A stretch of 32,698 bases of DNA from Gammaproteobacteria bacterium (GCA_020445415.1 JAGRGP010000008.1:1-32698); one strand, 5' to 3'. Shown: positions 6,953 to 15,293, numbered from the stretch's first letter. Program-made: numbers and translations. The notes: generated from the letters alone by a model not told the origin.

Positions 6953-9775
6953 ATGAACCGCATTGTTTCATCCCTGAGCAACGTCTCGCTTAAAAACCGG
7001 GAACAGGTCGTTTCCCAATTAAAATCCACCGACTTTCACGTTGCGGAACTGGCTCCCGCCTTCCGCGAGGTATACCAGGCCGACCGAGGCAATGCCGTCC
7101 GGCTGGCGGAGGCCTACGCCGTCTCCCTGGCGGAACCCGAAAAACACCGTGAGCTTTTTCAGCGCACCGCGCTGATGCCCCCGCAGGAGCGCAAGGCGAT
7201 GATCGAGGGCTATCGGCGGGCCGGCCAAGCCCGGGGCGTGGTGCACGCGATCAGTCAGCTGCCGCGACAGCAGGGACACACGCTGATGAAGGATTTCGTC
7301 ATACAGGATGACGGCGCCAAGGATCAGGGGGCCATTGGCGAGGTATTGAAATGGCTACGTGACGCGGGCCATGAAATGCGCCGCCTGGAAGCCAATGGCA
7401 TGCCCGCGGCAAACGACGGCGAACGGGACTCGGCGGTGGTGGAGTTTTTCGAGGACGTGGCCGATGCCATCTCGGATGCGGTTACCGCCGTGGTCGACGC
7501 CATTGTCGATGCCGTTGAATCGATCGCCGCGGCCATCGTGGATATCGTCAACTGGGTGGCCGATGAGGTTGCCGACCTGGTGCGCGCGTTAATCGAGGCG
7601 GGCAAGACCGTCTTCGAGTTGCTGGAGAATGCGGTAATCGCCGGTTACGAGATCGTCAAGAAAATCGTCCAGGGATTGGAAGATATCGGCAAGGCAATGT
7701 TTGAGGTCCTGGAAGCCGCGTTCGAGCTCGCCAAGGATGCGCTCGTCACCGTACTGCGCGCCATTGATCAGCTCGGCCGGCAATTGTGGGAGCTCCTGGA
7801 ATGGATGGCGAACAAGACGTATGACATCGTACGCCGAGGGGTCGAGGCACTGCTGGAGATCGGTAAATCCATTGGCAACATCCTCGAGCAAGCACTGCAG
7901 TTCGGCTTTACCCTAATCCGCAACACGGTCAGCGCCATGCTGGCGGTGGGTAAGGCGATTGGGGAGATTTTGGTAACCTTGGTGACCCGCCCCTCGGCGC
8001 TTCTGGACTCCGTAGTGCGCGCCTTCACCGAGTTGGGGCATACCCTCAAGAATCTGTTCGATGAAGTGATCGCCTCAGGGGCGGACTTGCTCAGGGAAGT
8101 GGCCAAGGCGGCGGCCAAGATCGGTACCGCGCTCTCGGAATTCATGGCCTACGTGGCGACCGCGGCGATCGAGACGGTATCAAAGATCGTCTCCGGTCTA
8201 CTGGCGGCTGGAGAAACCTTGGCCAACATGGTGATTAGCCTCGCGCAACACAGCATAGCGGCAATCAAAAAAGTGGTCGACGCCGCATTCCGGCTTGGTA
8301 AGAATCTGATCGATGTGCTCAAGGACGTAGCCAACATCGCCATGAACCTGCTCAAGGAGGTGGTAAAGGCCGCCATCGAGCTCGGCAAGACGATTGCCGA
8401 GATCACGCTGTCGATGATCGAGTTCACTTACCGGGCAGCGGCCCGCTTTATTCAGGCCGCCCTGGAAGTTGGAGTCACGGTAGTCGAGATGTTGGAAACC
8501 GTGGTATCCCGAAGCTATTTCGTGATGCGCAAGATCATCAACGGTATCCTGCAAACGTTGGGACCGGTGGGTGATGTACTGGAATGGCTGATCGAGCGCG
8601 GCGAAGACCTGGCATCCGGGCTATGGCGGGAAACGGTATTGGCGATTCGTTATGTCAAGCGCAGCGTAACCGATGTACTGGATTGGGCACTGGAGAAGGG
8701 TGGCGCTATCTTCGACCGCATCTTGGAAGTCATCGAGGATATCGGCACCGCGTTGCAAGACGTAATCGAATGGGCGCAAGCCGCCGGAAACGCGGCCCTG
8801 GAACTCCTCGGCGAAGCCACCGTGCGGGTGGGTAACTCGGTCAGCTACGTGCTCTCCTACCTCGAGCATGACCTGTTGGAGGGCATTCGCTTCGTGGTCA
8901 AGGGAGCATTCCGGGCCGGCCATGCGGTTGCCCAGTTCATGACCTGGGCGGCCGGTCGTGCCGTCCAAGCGGTCAAAGAGGTGGTGGCGGCCCTACTCGA
9001 AATGGGGGTTACCCTGGGTGACCTGATCGCCGATACCATCCAACACCCGCACCAAGCCTTGACGAACCTGCTCAGCGCGGCCCGGGAACTGGGCAGTACG
9101 GTTGCCGAAATCGTCGATGCCGCCTTCGTCCAGCCCACCGAGGATGCCACCCGTCAGGTGATCGAAACCCTTCACGAACTGGGCGAGTCGGCCGAGGATA
9201 TCCTTAATGGCGCGCTCCAGATCAGTGTCGGCGCGGTCTTTCTCGTCGCGGGCGTTCTGCTCGAGATCCTTGGCATCTTCCGCGAACTGACCATTCAGGA
9301 ACGCACCGAAGCACAGCTGGTGTTCGGCAACAGTTTGCCTTACGACCAAATCCACGTGCACATCGGTTCCTGGCTGTCCGATCTGACCAGCTGGGCCCAA
9401 GGCAATCCCAACGGACTGGGTACCATGCGTGTGATCCACTTTCCGACCGGAACGGTGCTGGCCCCGGGCGTGCCCTGCGCCTCCGGAACCTTCGACTGGC
9501 TGATGCACGAACTGACGCACGTGTGGCAGGGAGAGAATGTCGGCCCCTTCTATATGGGACATGCAATCTACGCCCAGAATACCGAGGGCTATGACTATAG
9601 TGATGGTCACCCGACCAAGGAGGCCGCCCTGCAGGCGGCTCTGGCTGCTGGCAAGACCTTCGCCGACTACAATCCGGAGCAGCAAGGAGACATTGTGGCC
9701 GACTACTACTGCCGGCTCAAGGACGGTGACGACACCAGCGCCTGGGATCCCTTCGTCGCGGCGGTGCATGCCTAA
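6953..9775 (+). CDS. Giant tandem 29-residue helical-repeat protein with C-terminal HExxH domain
   Basis: This 940-residue protein starts at the ATG at 6953, with AAGGAG seven bases upstream. Domains in order are as follows. Residues 1-160 are a charged helical region. Residues 212-767 are nineteen tandem 29-residue amphipathic repeats. Residues around 758-777 are strongly hydrophobic (VGAVFLVAGVLLEIL). A C-terminal domain (about 785-940) contains HELTH (852-856) followed by VWQ, and a later EQQGDIVADYY segment. The sequence FGNSLPYDQIHVHIG before it and HELTHVWQ resemble the zincin-like domain of so-called vgr-related and DUF4157-like proteins tied to type VI or contractile systems. No secretion signal is visible. 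The stop TAA overlaps the next gene's ATG by one base (TAATG), so translation is coupled. The repeats could coat membrane or lipid, or form a long rod. Enzymatic action is inferred from the motif alone. Confidence 0.9.
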   Translation: MNRIVSSLSNVSLKNREQVVSQLKSTDFHVAELAPAFREVYQADRGNAVRLAEAYAVSLAEPEKHRELFQRTALMPPQERKAMIEGYRRAGQARGVVHAISQLPRQQGHTLMKDFVIQDDGAKDQGAIGEVLKWLRDAGHEMRRLEANGMPAANDGERDSAVVEFFEDVADAISDAVTAVVDAIVDAVESIAAAIVDIVNWVADEVADLVRALIEAGKTVFELLENAVIAGYEIVKKIVQGLEDIGKAMFEVLEAAFELAKDALVTVLRAIDQLGRQLWELLEWMANKTYDIVRRGVEALLEIGKSIGNILEQALQFGFTLIRNTVSAMLAVGKAIGEILVTLVTRPSALLDSVVRAFTELGHTLKNLFDEVIASGADLLREVAKAAAKIGTALSEFMAYVATAAIETVSKIVSGLLAAGETLANMVISLAQHSIAAIKKVVDAAFRLGKNLIDVLKDVANIAMNLLKEVVKAAIELGKTIAEITLSMIEFTYRAAARFIQAALEVGVTVVEMLETVVSRSYFVMRKIINGILQTLGPVGDVLEWLIERGEDLASGLWRETVLAIRYVKRSVTDVLDWALEKGGAIFDRILEVIEDIGTALQDVIEWAQAAGNAALELLGEATVRVGNSVSYVLSYLEHDLLEGIRFVVKGAFRAGHAVAQFMTWAAGRAVQAVKEVVAALLEMGVTLGDLIADTIQHPHQALTNLLSAARELGSTVAEIVDAAFVQPTEDATRQVIETLHELGESAEDILNGALQISVGAVFLVAGVLLEILGIFRELTIQERTEAQLVFGNSLPYDQIHVHIGSWLSDLTSWAQGNPNGLGTMRVIHFPTGTVLAPGVPCASGTFDWLMHELTHVWQGENVGPFYMGHAIYAQNTEGYDYSDGHPTKEAALQAALAAGKTFADYNPEQQGDIVADYYCRLKDGDDTSAWDPFVAAVHA
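7586..9253 (+). repeat. Nineteen tandem 87-bp coding repeats (29 residues each)
   Basis: Translating from 7586 gives nineteen units in strict 29-residue register, with only two slips: four extra residues before unit 13 and one extra in unit 18. The array therefore fills exactly 1668 bases. Position 1 is usually Ala or Gly, position 5 aliphatic, and position 6 Gly in 17 of 19 units. Hydrophobic residues fall at 9, 12 and 13, and units end with a basic or polar helix rich in Val and Ile. One degenerate unit precedes the array. The DNA copies are strongly diverged, so this is an old protein repeat rather than a recent expansion. Confidence 0.9.
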
Positions 9776-10713
9776 TGCGGATCACCGTCGCCGCCGCTGC
9801 AAAGGCGCTGGAGGCCCTTTCCCCGCTGCTCGAGACCTATCGCCGGCGCTTCAACCTGCGTCTGGTCGAGACCCCGGGGGAAGTGCCCGACCCAGTCCGG
9901 CAGCGGCAACTTGCCGGCGGGGCAGACGCGATGTTGCTGGTTGGTTCACGGCGGCGTTCACCCCGCACCGTGCTGCCCGGCCCTTTTCTGGAAGACAGCC
10001 GTGGCCGTAGAGTACCCACCGGCTGGCTTCCCGAGGTAGGCGAGGTGCCTCTCAAGAGATTTGCCGAAGCGGCGGCACGGTTGCATGAACGCAGCACCAA
10101 CCCCGGTCAGCGGGTGGTGGCGGTACTGAGTCAGTGGAATCCCAAGTATCTACACCTTGCCAATCGAATCGAGGAACTGCTGGCAGCAGATCCAACCGCC
10201 ACCGCGGTCATGGGCTGGTCAGGGGATCAACTGACCCGGGACGATCTGATGCGGGGTCTTGACTGCGGCCTCGCCGCCGCGATCTACGTGGGTCACGGCC
10301 GCCCGGTAGGCTGGGTCGGCTATCACGGCACCCGGGCCCACCATTTCCAGGGCAATGCCGGTCATCCCCTGGGAGTGATGTTTTCCCTGTGCTGCGCCAC
10401 CGCCAGCCGCAAGCGCACTGGGTTATCCTTCTCCGAAGCATTGCCGCTCATGGGCAGAGCCGCCGCAAGTTTTGGTGCGGTCGAGGCAACGCTGCATGCC
10501 GACAATACCCGTTGGGCACTCGGGCTCTGTCAAGCCGTCCGCCAAGGAGGACAGACATTGGCGGAAACCCTTCTCCTGGCACTACCGACCTCCGCCAGTG
10601 CGATAAGGGGTTACCGCATCCTTGGGGATCCCTTGGCACCCTTAGCAGCGGCTCCGGGCGCATTGCAGCAGGCAGTAACCATAGGAAAATACGATGAGTA
10701 CCTTAGCGCGTGA
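9775..10713 (+). CDS. Putative caspase/gingipain-fold (clan CD-like) cysteine peptidase
   Basis: This 312-residue protein has no signal peptide. The centre reads IYVGHGRPVGW, with H174 in a GHG turn after a hydrophobic strand. About 30 residues later VMFSLCCATAS places Cys206-Cys207 at the end of the next strand. Strand-His-strand-Cys spacing of this kind is the hallmark of caspase-hemoglobinase fold peptidases (C14, C25, CHAT). Near the C-terminus, GYRILGDPLAPL resembles the GDP segment that closes gingipain-type (C25) catalytic domains, and LLVGS with PTGWLP near residues 54-86 matches their N-terminal half. It overlaps the repeat-protein stop by one base and the ACP start by 20 bases. Its natural substrate might be a neighbour, for example the repeat protein. 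The family assignment comes from motif reading, not a search. Confidence 0.65.
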   Translation: MRITVAAAAKALEALSPLLETYRRRFNLRLVETPGEVPDPVRQRQLAGGADAMLLVGSRRRSPRTVLPGPFLEDSRGRRVPTGWLPEVGEVPLKRFAEAAARLHERSTNPGQRVVAVLSQWNPKYLHLANRIEELLAADPTATAVMGWSGDQLTRDDLMRGLDCGLAAAIYVGHGRPVGWVGYHGTRAHHFQGNAGHPLGVMFSLCCATASRKRTGLSFSEALPLMGRAAASFGAVEATLHADNTRWALGLCQAVRQGGQTLAETLLLALPTSASAIRGYRILGDPLAPLAAAPGALQQAVTIGKYDEYLSA

Positions 10714-10960
10714 TCAGATCTTCAGCGTACTCAAGGAAGAGTTGCTGGCCATGGACAAACCGGAAGCCGCGGCACGGATGTCGGAAGCGGCGCACTTTAA
10801 ACACGACATGGGGCTGGATTCCCTGGATATCGTGGAGTTCGTGGCGCGGGCCGAACTCCACTACCGGGTCCATGTAAAAGACGAAGATTTTTCGGCGCTC
10901 GACAGAGTCGGTAAGGTTATCGACTACGTGTTGGAAAGGGTGCCGGAGACCAACGCATAA
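10694..10960 (+). CDS. Acyl carrier protein
   Basis: This 88-residue protein has the ACP four-helix pattern and the phosphopantetheine site DSL, with Ser43 inside MGLDSLDIVEF. The acidic second helix (VEFVARAELHY) and the final helix match the family, and length is normal. Once modified by a phosphopantetheinyl transferase it would carry acyl chains for the ketoacyl synthase encoded six bases downstream. The start lies inside the end of the peptidase gene, with AGGAAA upstream. It differs from a housekeeping AcpP (HHxFLxDLGADSLDT type), so it is a dedicated carrier for this locus. No phosphopantetheinyl transferase is in the window. Confidence 0.92.
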   Translation: MSTLARDQIFSVLKEELLAMDKPEAAARMSEAAHFKHDMGLDSLDIVEFVARAELHYRVHVKDEDFSALDRVGKVIDYVLERVPETNA

Positions 10961-10966
10961 GGCGTC

Positions 10967-12121
10967 ATGATCCGCACCAGGGAAAAGGCCGCAGTTGTCA
11001 CCGGCATGGGAGTGGTAACCCCTTTGTCCAACAATCTTGAGCGGCTCTGGCTACATCTGCTGGCGGGCGATACCGCGGTGCGCCACTGGGATGATCTGGC
11101 CGCCGAGGGGTATCGCATCCCCCTCGCCGCACGAGTGGAAGGGTTTGGTGGGGACGATGCATTCCGTGGAAGCCGCCTGGCGGTTGCCGCCGCCCGTCAG
11201 GCGGTAGCGCATGCCGGACTTCAGCCGATGGGGACCTTGGCTGTCTTGGTTGGCACTACCATGGGAGAAAGCGCGGCCTTCGAGGGCGCAGCGGCCGGAG
11301 TTACCACAGACCTTACCCAGGCGTCCGCGCAGTCCTTCCCCCGGGCGATTCAGCAGGCGCTTGGTACTACCGGCCCGCTTAGGGCCTATGCCACGGCCTG
11401 TGCCGCCGGGAACTATGCCATCGGTGCCGCCGCCCAGATGGTTTCCTCCGGCCAGGTTGACTATGCCCTCGCCGGGGGCGTAGAACCGTTTTCTCGCATC
11501 GCCCTAGCGGGATTCAGCCGGAGCCGGGCCATGTCCGGCGAACTGTGCCGCCCCTTCGACCGGCGGCGCATGGGGATGCAGCTGGGTGAGGCGGCAGGCT
11601 TCCTGCTGCTGGAACGCCAACAGGATGCGCTGGCACGCGGGGCGCCGATCTTGGCAGCAATCGGCGCACTCGGTCTCTCCTGCGATGCCTATCACCCCAC
11701 CGCGCCGACTCCGGATGGATCGGGCATGGCGCGGGCAATGGAATTAGCCATTCGCCACGCGGATCTGTCACCCCAGGATATTCATTGGATCTGCGCCCAC
11801 GGCAGCGGCACCCGCGCCTCCGATGCCGCCGAGGCACAGGCAATCCAACGGGTCTTTGGCGAGCACCGGCCGCCGGTGAGTGCGATCAAGGGTGCACTGG
11901 GACATTCCATGGGCGCGGCCACCGCGGTCGAGGCGGTGGTCACGATACTCGCCTTACGACACCGATGTCTGCCCCCCACAACCCATCTGTGCGAGCCCGA
12001 CCCGGACTGTCCGCTGGATATGGTAGTCACGGCTCGCCAGCCCGAGAGAATTACGCACGTACTCAATTGCGGCTATGGATTTGGCGGGCTGAATTCGGCG
12101 CTGCTATTGGAGGCAAGGTGA
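10967..12121 (+). CDS. Beta-ketoacyl-ACP synthase (FabF/KS-alpha-like)
   Basis: This 384-residue condensing enzyme catalyses decarboxylative Claisen condensation on ACP-bound chains. The thiolase-fold catalytic set is complete: Cys145 in ATACAAG, His278 in CAHGSGT, Lys308 in SAIKG and His313 in LGHSMGA. The C-terminal GFGGLN segment is present. The second His motif is followed by RASD instead of the usual xxND, a mild departure. It is slightly shorter than FabF (about 412), mostly at the N-terminal half. It lies six bases after the ACP gene, and its stop overlaps the start of the half-KS gene. Such trios occur in aryl-polyene, polyketide and specialised lipid pathways. The product here is unknown. 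Confidence 0.92.
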   Translation: MIRTREKAAVVTGMGVVTPLSNNLERLWLHLLAGDTAVRHWDDLAAEGYRIPLAARVEGFGGDDAFRGSRLAVAAARQAVAHAGLQPMGTLAVLVGTTMGESAAFEGAAAGVTTDLTQASAQSFPRAIQQALGTTGPLRAYATACAAGNYAIGAAAQMVSSGQVDYALAGGVEPFSRIALAGFSRSRAMSGELCRPFDRRRMGMQLGEAAGFLLLERQQDALARGAPILAAIGALGLSCDAYHPTAPTPDGSGMARAMELAIRHADLSPQDIHWICAHGSGTRASDAAEAQAIQRVFGEHRPPVSAIKGALGHSMGAATAVEAVVTILALRHRCLPPTTHLCEPDPDCPLDMVVTARQPERITHVLNCGYGFGGLNSALLLEAR

Positions 12122-12768
12122 AGGCAACCTGGCTGGACCACCGTTACCGGGAAGACCTCGGCCAGACCGGAAGCAAGGCGCTGGCGGAGTGGTTGGGCGA
12201 ACAGATGAACGTCCTCCTGCCGGACGGTGCCGACCGCCACAGAGTCGGCACCTACGTGGCGGCCGTAAACGCCGGTGCGGACATCGCCGTAGACTTCTGG
12301 CGGGCAGCGCTTGCTGAGGGAGTGGATCTGGTAAATCCCCGGGACTTTCCGTGGACCCTGGCTAGCGGGATCACCGCGCATGCCGTCTGTGCGGCCAATG
12401 CTCAGGGTCCCTGCCTGACCTTGATCGGCGGTGCCGAAGCCGGAATTTCAGCATTGTTTCACGGGCTCGCCGATCTCGAGTCGGGGGTCGTCGATTTCGC
12501 ACTGGTTGCCGGAATAGGACCCATTCATGATGTTTCGGAATCGGGGATGTGTTGCATTGTCGTTGCGGCATTGACCCTCCCCAGTCAGGGAGGTAAAGCC
12601 ATACTGAGGACTACGACCTTGCGCGGAGATATCCCTCCCGGGGCAGATGCCGCAGAACCACTCATCAGGGTGTGTCGGGCGGTGGACCGGGGGGATGAGA
12701 TAGTTGTCTCCACTCCTTACGAAGACGCTTTTCAACTCACCCATTACCCGGATAGCGAAATGTCATGA
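12118..12768 (+). CDS. Half-length ketoacyl-synthase-like protein without the active-site Cys
   Basis: The GTG at 12118 overlaps the KS stop (GTGA) and has GGAG six bases upstream, giving 216 residues. The sequence corresponds to the N-terminal half of a thiolase-fold KS (the 'ketoacyl-synt_2' type). The nucleophile region reads LIGGAEAGISALFHGLADLESG, where Ala106 occupies the Cys position. The C-terminal half with the two His is absent. A Cys-less KS partner beside an active KS recalls the chain-length factor of type II polyketide systems, but chain-length factors are full length. It could instead be a regulatory or scaffold subunit. It is the last gene of the coupled unit, followed by 162 non-coding bases. 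Confidence 0.8.
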   Translation: MKATWLDHRYREDLGQTGSKALAEWLGEQMNVLLPDGADRHRVGTYVAAVNAGADIAVDFWRAALAEGVDLVNPRDFPWTLASGITAHAVCAANAQGPCLTLIGGAEAGISALFHGLADLESGVVDFALVAGIGPIHDVSESGMCCIVVAALTLPSQGGKAILRTTTLRGDIPPGADAAEPLIRVCRAVDRGDEIVVSTPYEDAFQLTHYPDSEMS

Positions 12769-12930
12769 CCGCCTCGGTGCCTGCCCGAGTCCGAAATCTT
12801 TTGGCCTTTGCTCCGGTCTTCAGACGGGAATCCACGGCATCGCTGGCGATTGAAAGGTTTGCCGTGCCCGCCGGCGACCAAGTCGGCAAGCTAACCGACG
12901 GGGTGGCACTCCGCCCACAAGGAGTCTTAC

Positions 12931-13788
12931 GTGAAATCAACACTGCAACCACTGGCGGGACTCAAACCGCTGATCTTTGTCCTGCTCGTCATTCCGCTCA
13001 GCGGAATTGCCTCGTTTGAGGCGCTCTTTGCGCCAACAGCCGACCCCTGGCCCCGCTGGCAGACCCATGACCCGGCATCATCGATACGGGTAAACCATGA
13101 TCCCTGGGACCAGATTCTCGGGCGCCACCTCCGAGAGGTAGCCGGCGACGTCAATCGTTTCGATTACAGCGGCCTAAAACAGGGAGATCAGGTGTTGCTC
13201 GACCAGTACATCGACAGCCTTTCCGAAATATCGGTAAGCCAGCTCAACCGGCCGGAGCAACTCGCTTATTGGATTAATCTTTACAATGCCTTGACGGTGC
13301 AAACCATCGTCCGAAACTATCCGGTGGAAAGCATCCGCGACATCGATATCTCCCCCGGATTTCTGGCGGATGGCCCGTGGGACAAACCTCTGATTACGAT
13401 CGAAGGGATAGAAGTCACGCTCAACGACATCGAGCACCGTATTCTCAGGCCCTTTTGGAAGGATCCTCGCCTTCACTACGCCGTCAACTGCGCATCGATC
13501 GGCTGCCCGAACCTAGCCTCCCGCGCATACCGGCCCGCAACCATCGAAGCAATGCTCGACCGGGGAGCTCGTGATTACATCAACTCTCCGCGGGGAGTCT
13601 GGTGGGACGGAGAGAATCTCGGCGTTTCGAGTATCTATGTCTGGTTTAGGCAGGATTTTGGGGGCAACGATAGGACCATCATCGCCCATCTGAAAAAATA
13701 CGCCAAGCCGGAACTTAAGCAACGTTTAGCGGCCGCCACTGCCATTCATGACCATGGTTACGACTGGCGGCTGAACGAAGTGCACTGA
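12931..13788 (+). CDS. DUF547 domain protein, exported or membrane-anchored
   Basis: This 285-residue protein starts at a GTG with AAGGAG eight bases upstream. A hydrophobic stretch (about 12-29, KPLIFVLLVIPLSGIASF) looks like a signal peptide or anchor, placing the rest outside the cytoplasm. DUF547 signatures are clear: YWINLYNALTVQ, HYAVNCASIGCPNL and the closing YDWRLN. DUF547 proteins have a papain-like predicted fold but no established activity. Cys in NCAS and a downstream His would be the candidate pair. It is separated from the KS-like gene by 162 bases and may be a separate unit. A 10-bp stem follows the stop codon. Confidence 0.88.
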   Translation: MKSTLQPLAGLKPLIFVLLVIPLSGIASFEALFAPTADPWPRWQTHDPASSIRVNHDPWDQILGRHLREVAGDVNRFDYSGLKQGDQVLLDQYIDSLSEISVSQLNRPEQLAYWINLYNALTVQTIVRNYPVESIRDIDISPGFLADGPWDKPLITIEGIEVTLNDIEHRILRPFWKDPRLHYAVNCASIGCPNLASRAYRPATIEAMLDRGARDYINSPRGVWWDGENLGVSSIYVWFRQDFGGNDRTIIAHLKKYAKPELKQRLAAATAIHDHGYDWRLNEVH

Positions 13789-13828
13789 GTACGCCTCCCT
13801 TTCCGCTCCCGATCGTCGCGGACCCATA

Positions 13829-13851
13829 CGGCTGCTCCCCCGGAGCAGCCG
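13829..13851 (+). terminator. Candidate terminator after the DUF547 gene
   Basis: A perfect 10-bp stem CGGCTGCTCC/GGAGCAGCCG with a three-base C loop starts 40 bases after the DUF547 stop. No T-run follows, so it may slow polymerase or protect the mRNA 3' end rather than terminate on its own. The following 218 bases up to cfa show no other clear element. Confidence 0.45.
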
Positions 13852-14069
13852 CGCCGACACGACCGCAAGTTAGGATGTAATGGATTACCCGCTAGATATG
13901 AGTACAGCAGTTGTGGTATTTATTTCTTGTCGGTACTTAAGTCCAACCCATCGTCATCACGACGTTGAGTACCGCTTGGGCCCGTAATATGCCCGAAAAA
14001 CGCGCTGTATCGAGAGACGAATTATCAGGATGATCGTATGTAGAAATACCCGGAACAGAGGGTCTGAAA

Positions 14070-15293
14070 ATGAATAAATTACTGGCTGAAGGCAAGGCCC
14101 ATCATTTAGACCACGACCACAGTTCCCGAACGATAGATCCACCGTCGGTGCTGGTAGAACTGTTGAAGCACGCGGGTATCCGCTTCGATGGCCCCAATCC
14201 CTGGGACATACAGGTTCGGGATGGGGAGATCTATCAGCGAATTCTCACCCGGGGTTCATTGGGCTTTGGTGAGGCCTACATGGATGGCCTGTGGGACTGT
14301 CCAAGACTTGACGAGCTATTCGACCGCCTGCTGAGCGCGGATACCGATCTACGGGTACAACAACTAAACCGGTGGCGGCTTATCAGCAGTATTCTTCGTC
14401 ATAAGCTGATCAATCTCCAGTCGCCGAAACGGGCCTTCCAGGTAGGCGAGCGACATTACGATATCGGCAATGATATCTTCGAAGCGATGCTTGACGAGAC
14501 CATGAGCTACTCCTGCGGCTACTGGGAGGACGCCGAGAACCTAAACCAGGCTCAGCAGCACAAACTCCAGCTAATCTGCGAGAAGCTGCAACTGGAACCC
14601 GGAGAGCGGCTGCTGGATATCGGTTGCGGGTGGGGTGGGCTGGCCCACTATGCCGCAACCAACTACGACGTAGAAGTGCTCGGCATCACCGTTTCCGCAG
14701 AACAGCAACAACTGGCAAGACAGCGTTGCGCGGGGCTACCGGTGCGTATCGAACTCACCGATTACCGTGACCTGCGCGGTAAATACGATAAGGTGGTGTC
14801 GGTCGGCATGTTCGAGCACGTTGGTTTAAAGAACTATGCCACGTTCTTCAATACCGTGCAGAATCTCATGTCCCGCGATGGGTTGTTCCTGTTGCACACC
14901 ATCGGTAACTATCGAAAGACTCCCCATACCGACCCCTGGATTGAGAAATATATCTTTCCTAATGGCAAACTCCCCGCGGCGCGACAATTATCGGCAGCCT
15001 TGGAGCGGAGTTTTCTGATCGAGGATTGGCACAACTTCGGCCAGGACTATGACCGTACACTGATGGCGTGGTGGGAGAACTTCGAACGTGCTTGGCCGTC
15101 TTTGCGAAGCCGCTATGACGAGCGTTTCTGGCGCATGTGGCGCTACTACCTGCTCAGTTGCGCCGGTTACTTCCGCAGCCGTCAGGGTCAGCTCTGGCAA
15201 CTGGTGCTTACCGGCCGCCGACGCCGTCGGACTTACCGTTCGATTAGAATCGGCCGCCGTGGTCTGATGGCAGCGGCAAGAGATCTTCACTGA
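14070..15293 (+). CDS. cfa: Cyclopropane-fatty-acyl-phospholipid synthase
   Basis: This 407-residue enzyme uses S-adenosylmethionine to turn cis-unsaturated phospholipid acyl chains into cyclopropane rings at the inner membrane face, usually as cells enter stationary phase or stress. It matches the long E. coli-type form. The N-terminal substrate region contains GFGEAYMDGLWD. HYDIGNDIFEAMLD leads into the methyltransferase domain with SAM motif LLDIGCGWGG (about 181-190). VSVGMFEHVG and DPWIEKYIFPNG are family hallmarks, and the C-terminal Tyr-rich helix YYLLSCAGYFRSR is present. The ATG is preceded by GAGGG. It sits alone between the DUF547 gene and paaX; its neighbours suggest no operon. 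Confidence 0.95.
   Translation: MNKLLAEGKAHHLDHDHSSRTIDPPSVLVELLKHAGIRFDGPNPWDIQVRDGEIYQRILTRGSLGFGEAYMDGLWDCPRLDELFDRLLSADTDLRVQQLNRWRLISSILRHKLINLQSPKRAFQVGERHYDIGNDIFEAMLDETMSYSCGYWEDAENLNQAQQHKLQLICEKLQLEPGERLLDIGCGWGGLAHYAATNYDVEVLGITVSAEQQQLARQRCAGLPVRIELTDYRDLRGKYDKVVSVGMFEHVGLKNYATFFNTVQNLMSRDGLFLLHTIGNYRKTPHTDPWIEKYIFPNGKLPAARQLSAALERSFLIEDWHNFGQDYDRTLMAWWENFERAWPSLRSRYDERFWRMWRYYLLSCAGYFRSRQGQLWQLVLTGRRRRRTYRSIRIGRRGLMAAARDLH

Noticed and set aside
6420-6953. Sigma-54 promoter upstream of the zinc ribbon or the repeat protein
   Set aside because: No GG-N10-GC pair with flanking TGGCAC/TTGCA similarity was found by eye.
8993-9769. 258-residue open frame on the minus strand
   Set aside because: It lies entirely opposite the repeat/zincin protein; GC-rich codon structure keeps the opposite frame open and no domain is recognisable.
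12765-13019. 84-residue open frame after the half KS, starting with ATGA overlap
   Set aside because: It runs into the DUF547 gene in another frame, has no family pattern, and the DUF547 GTG with AAGGAG explains the region better.
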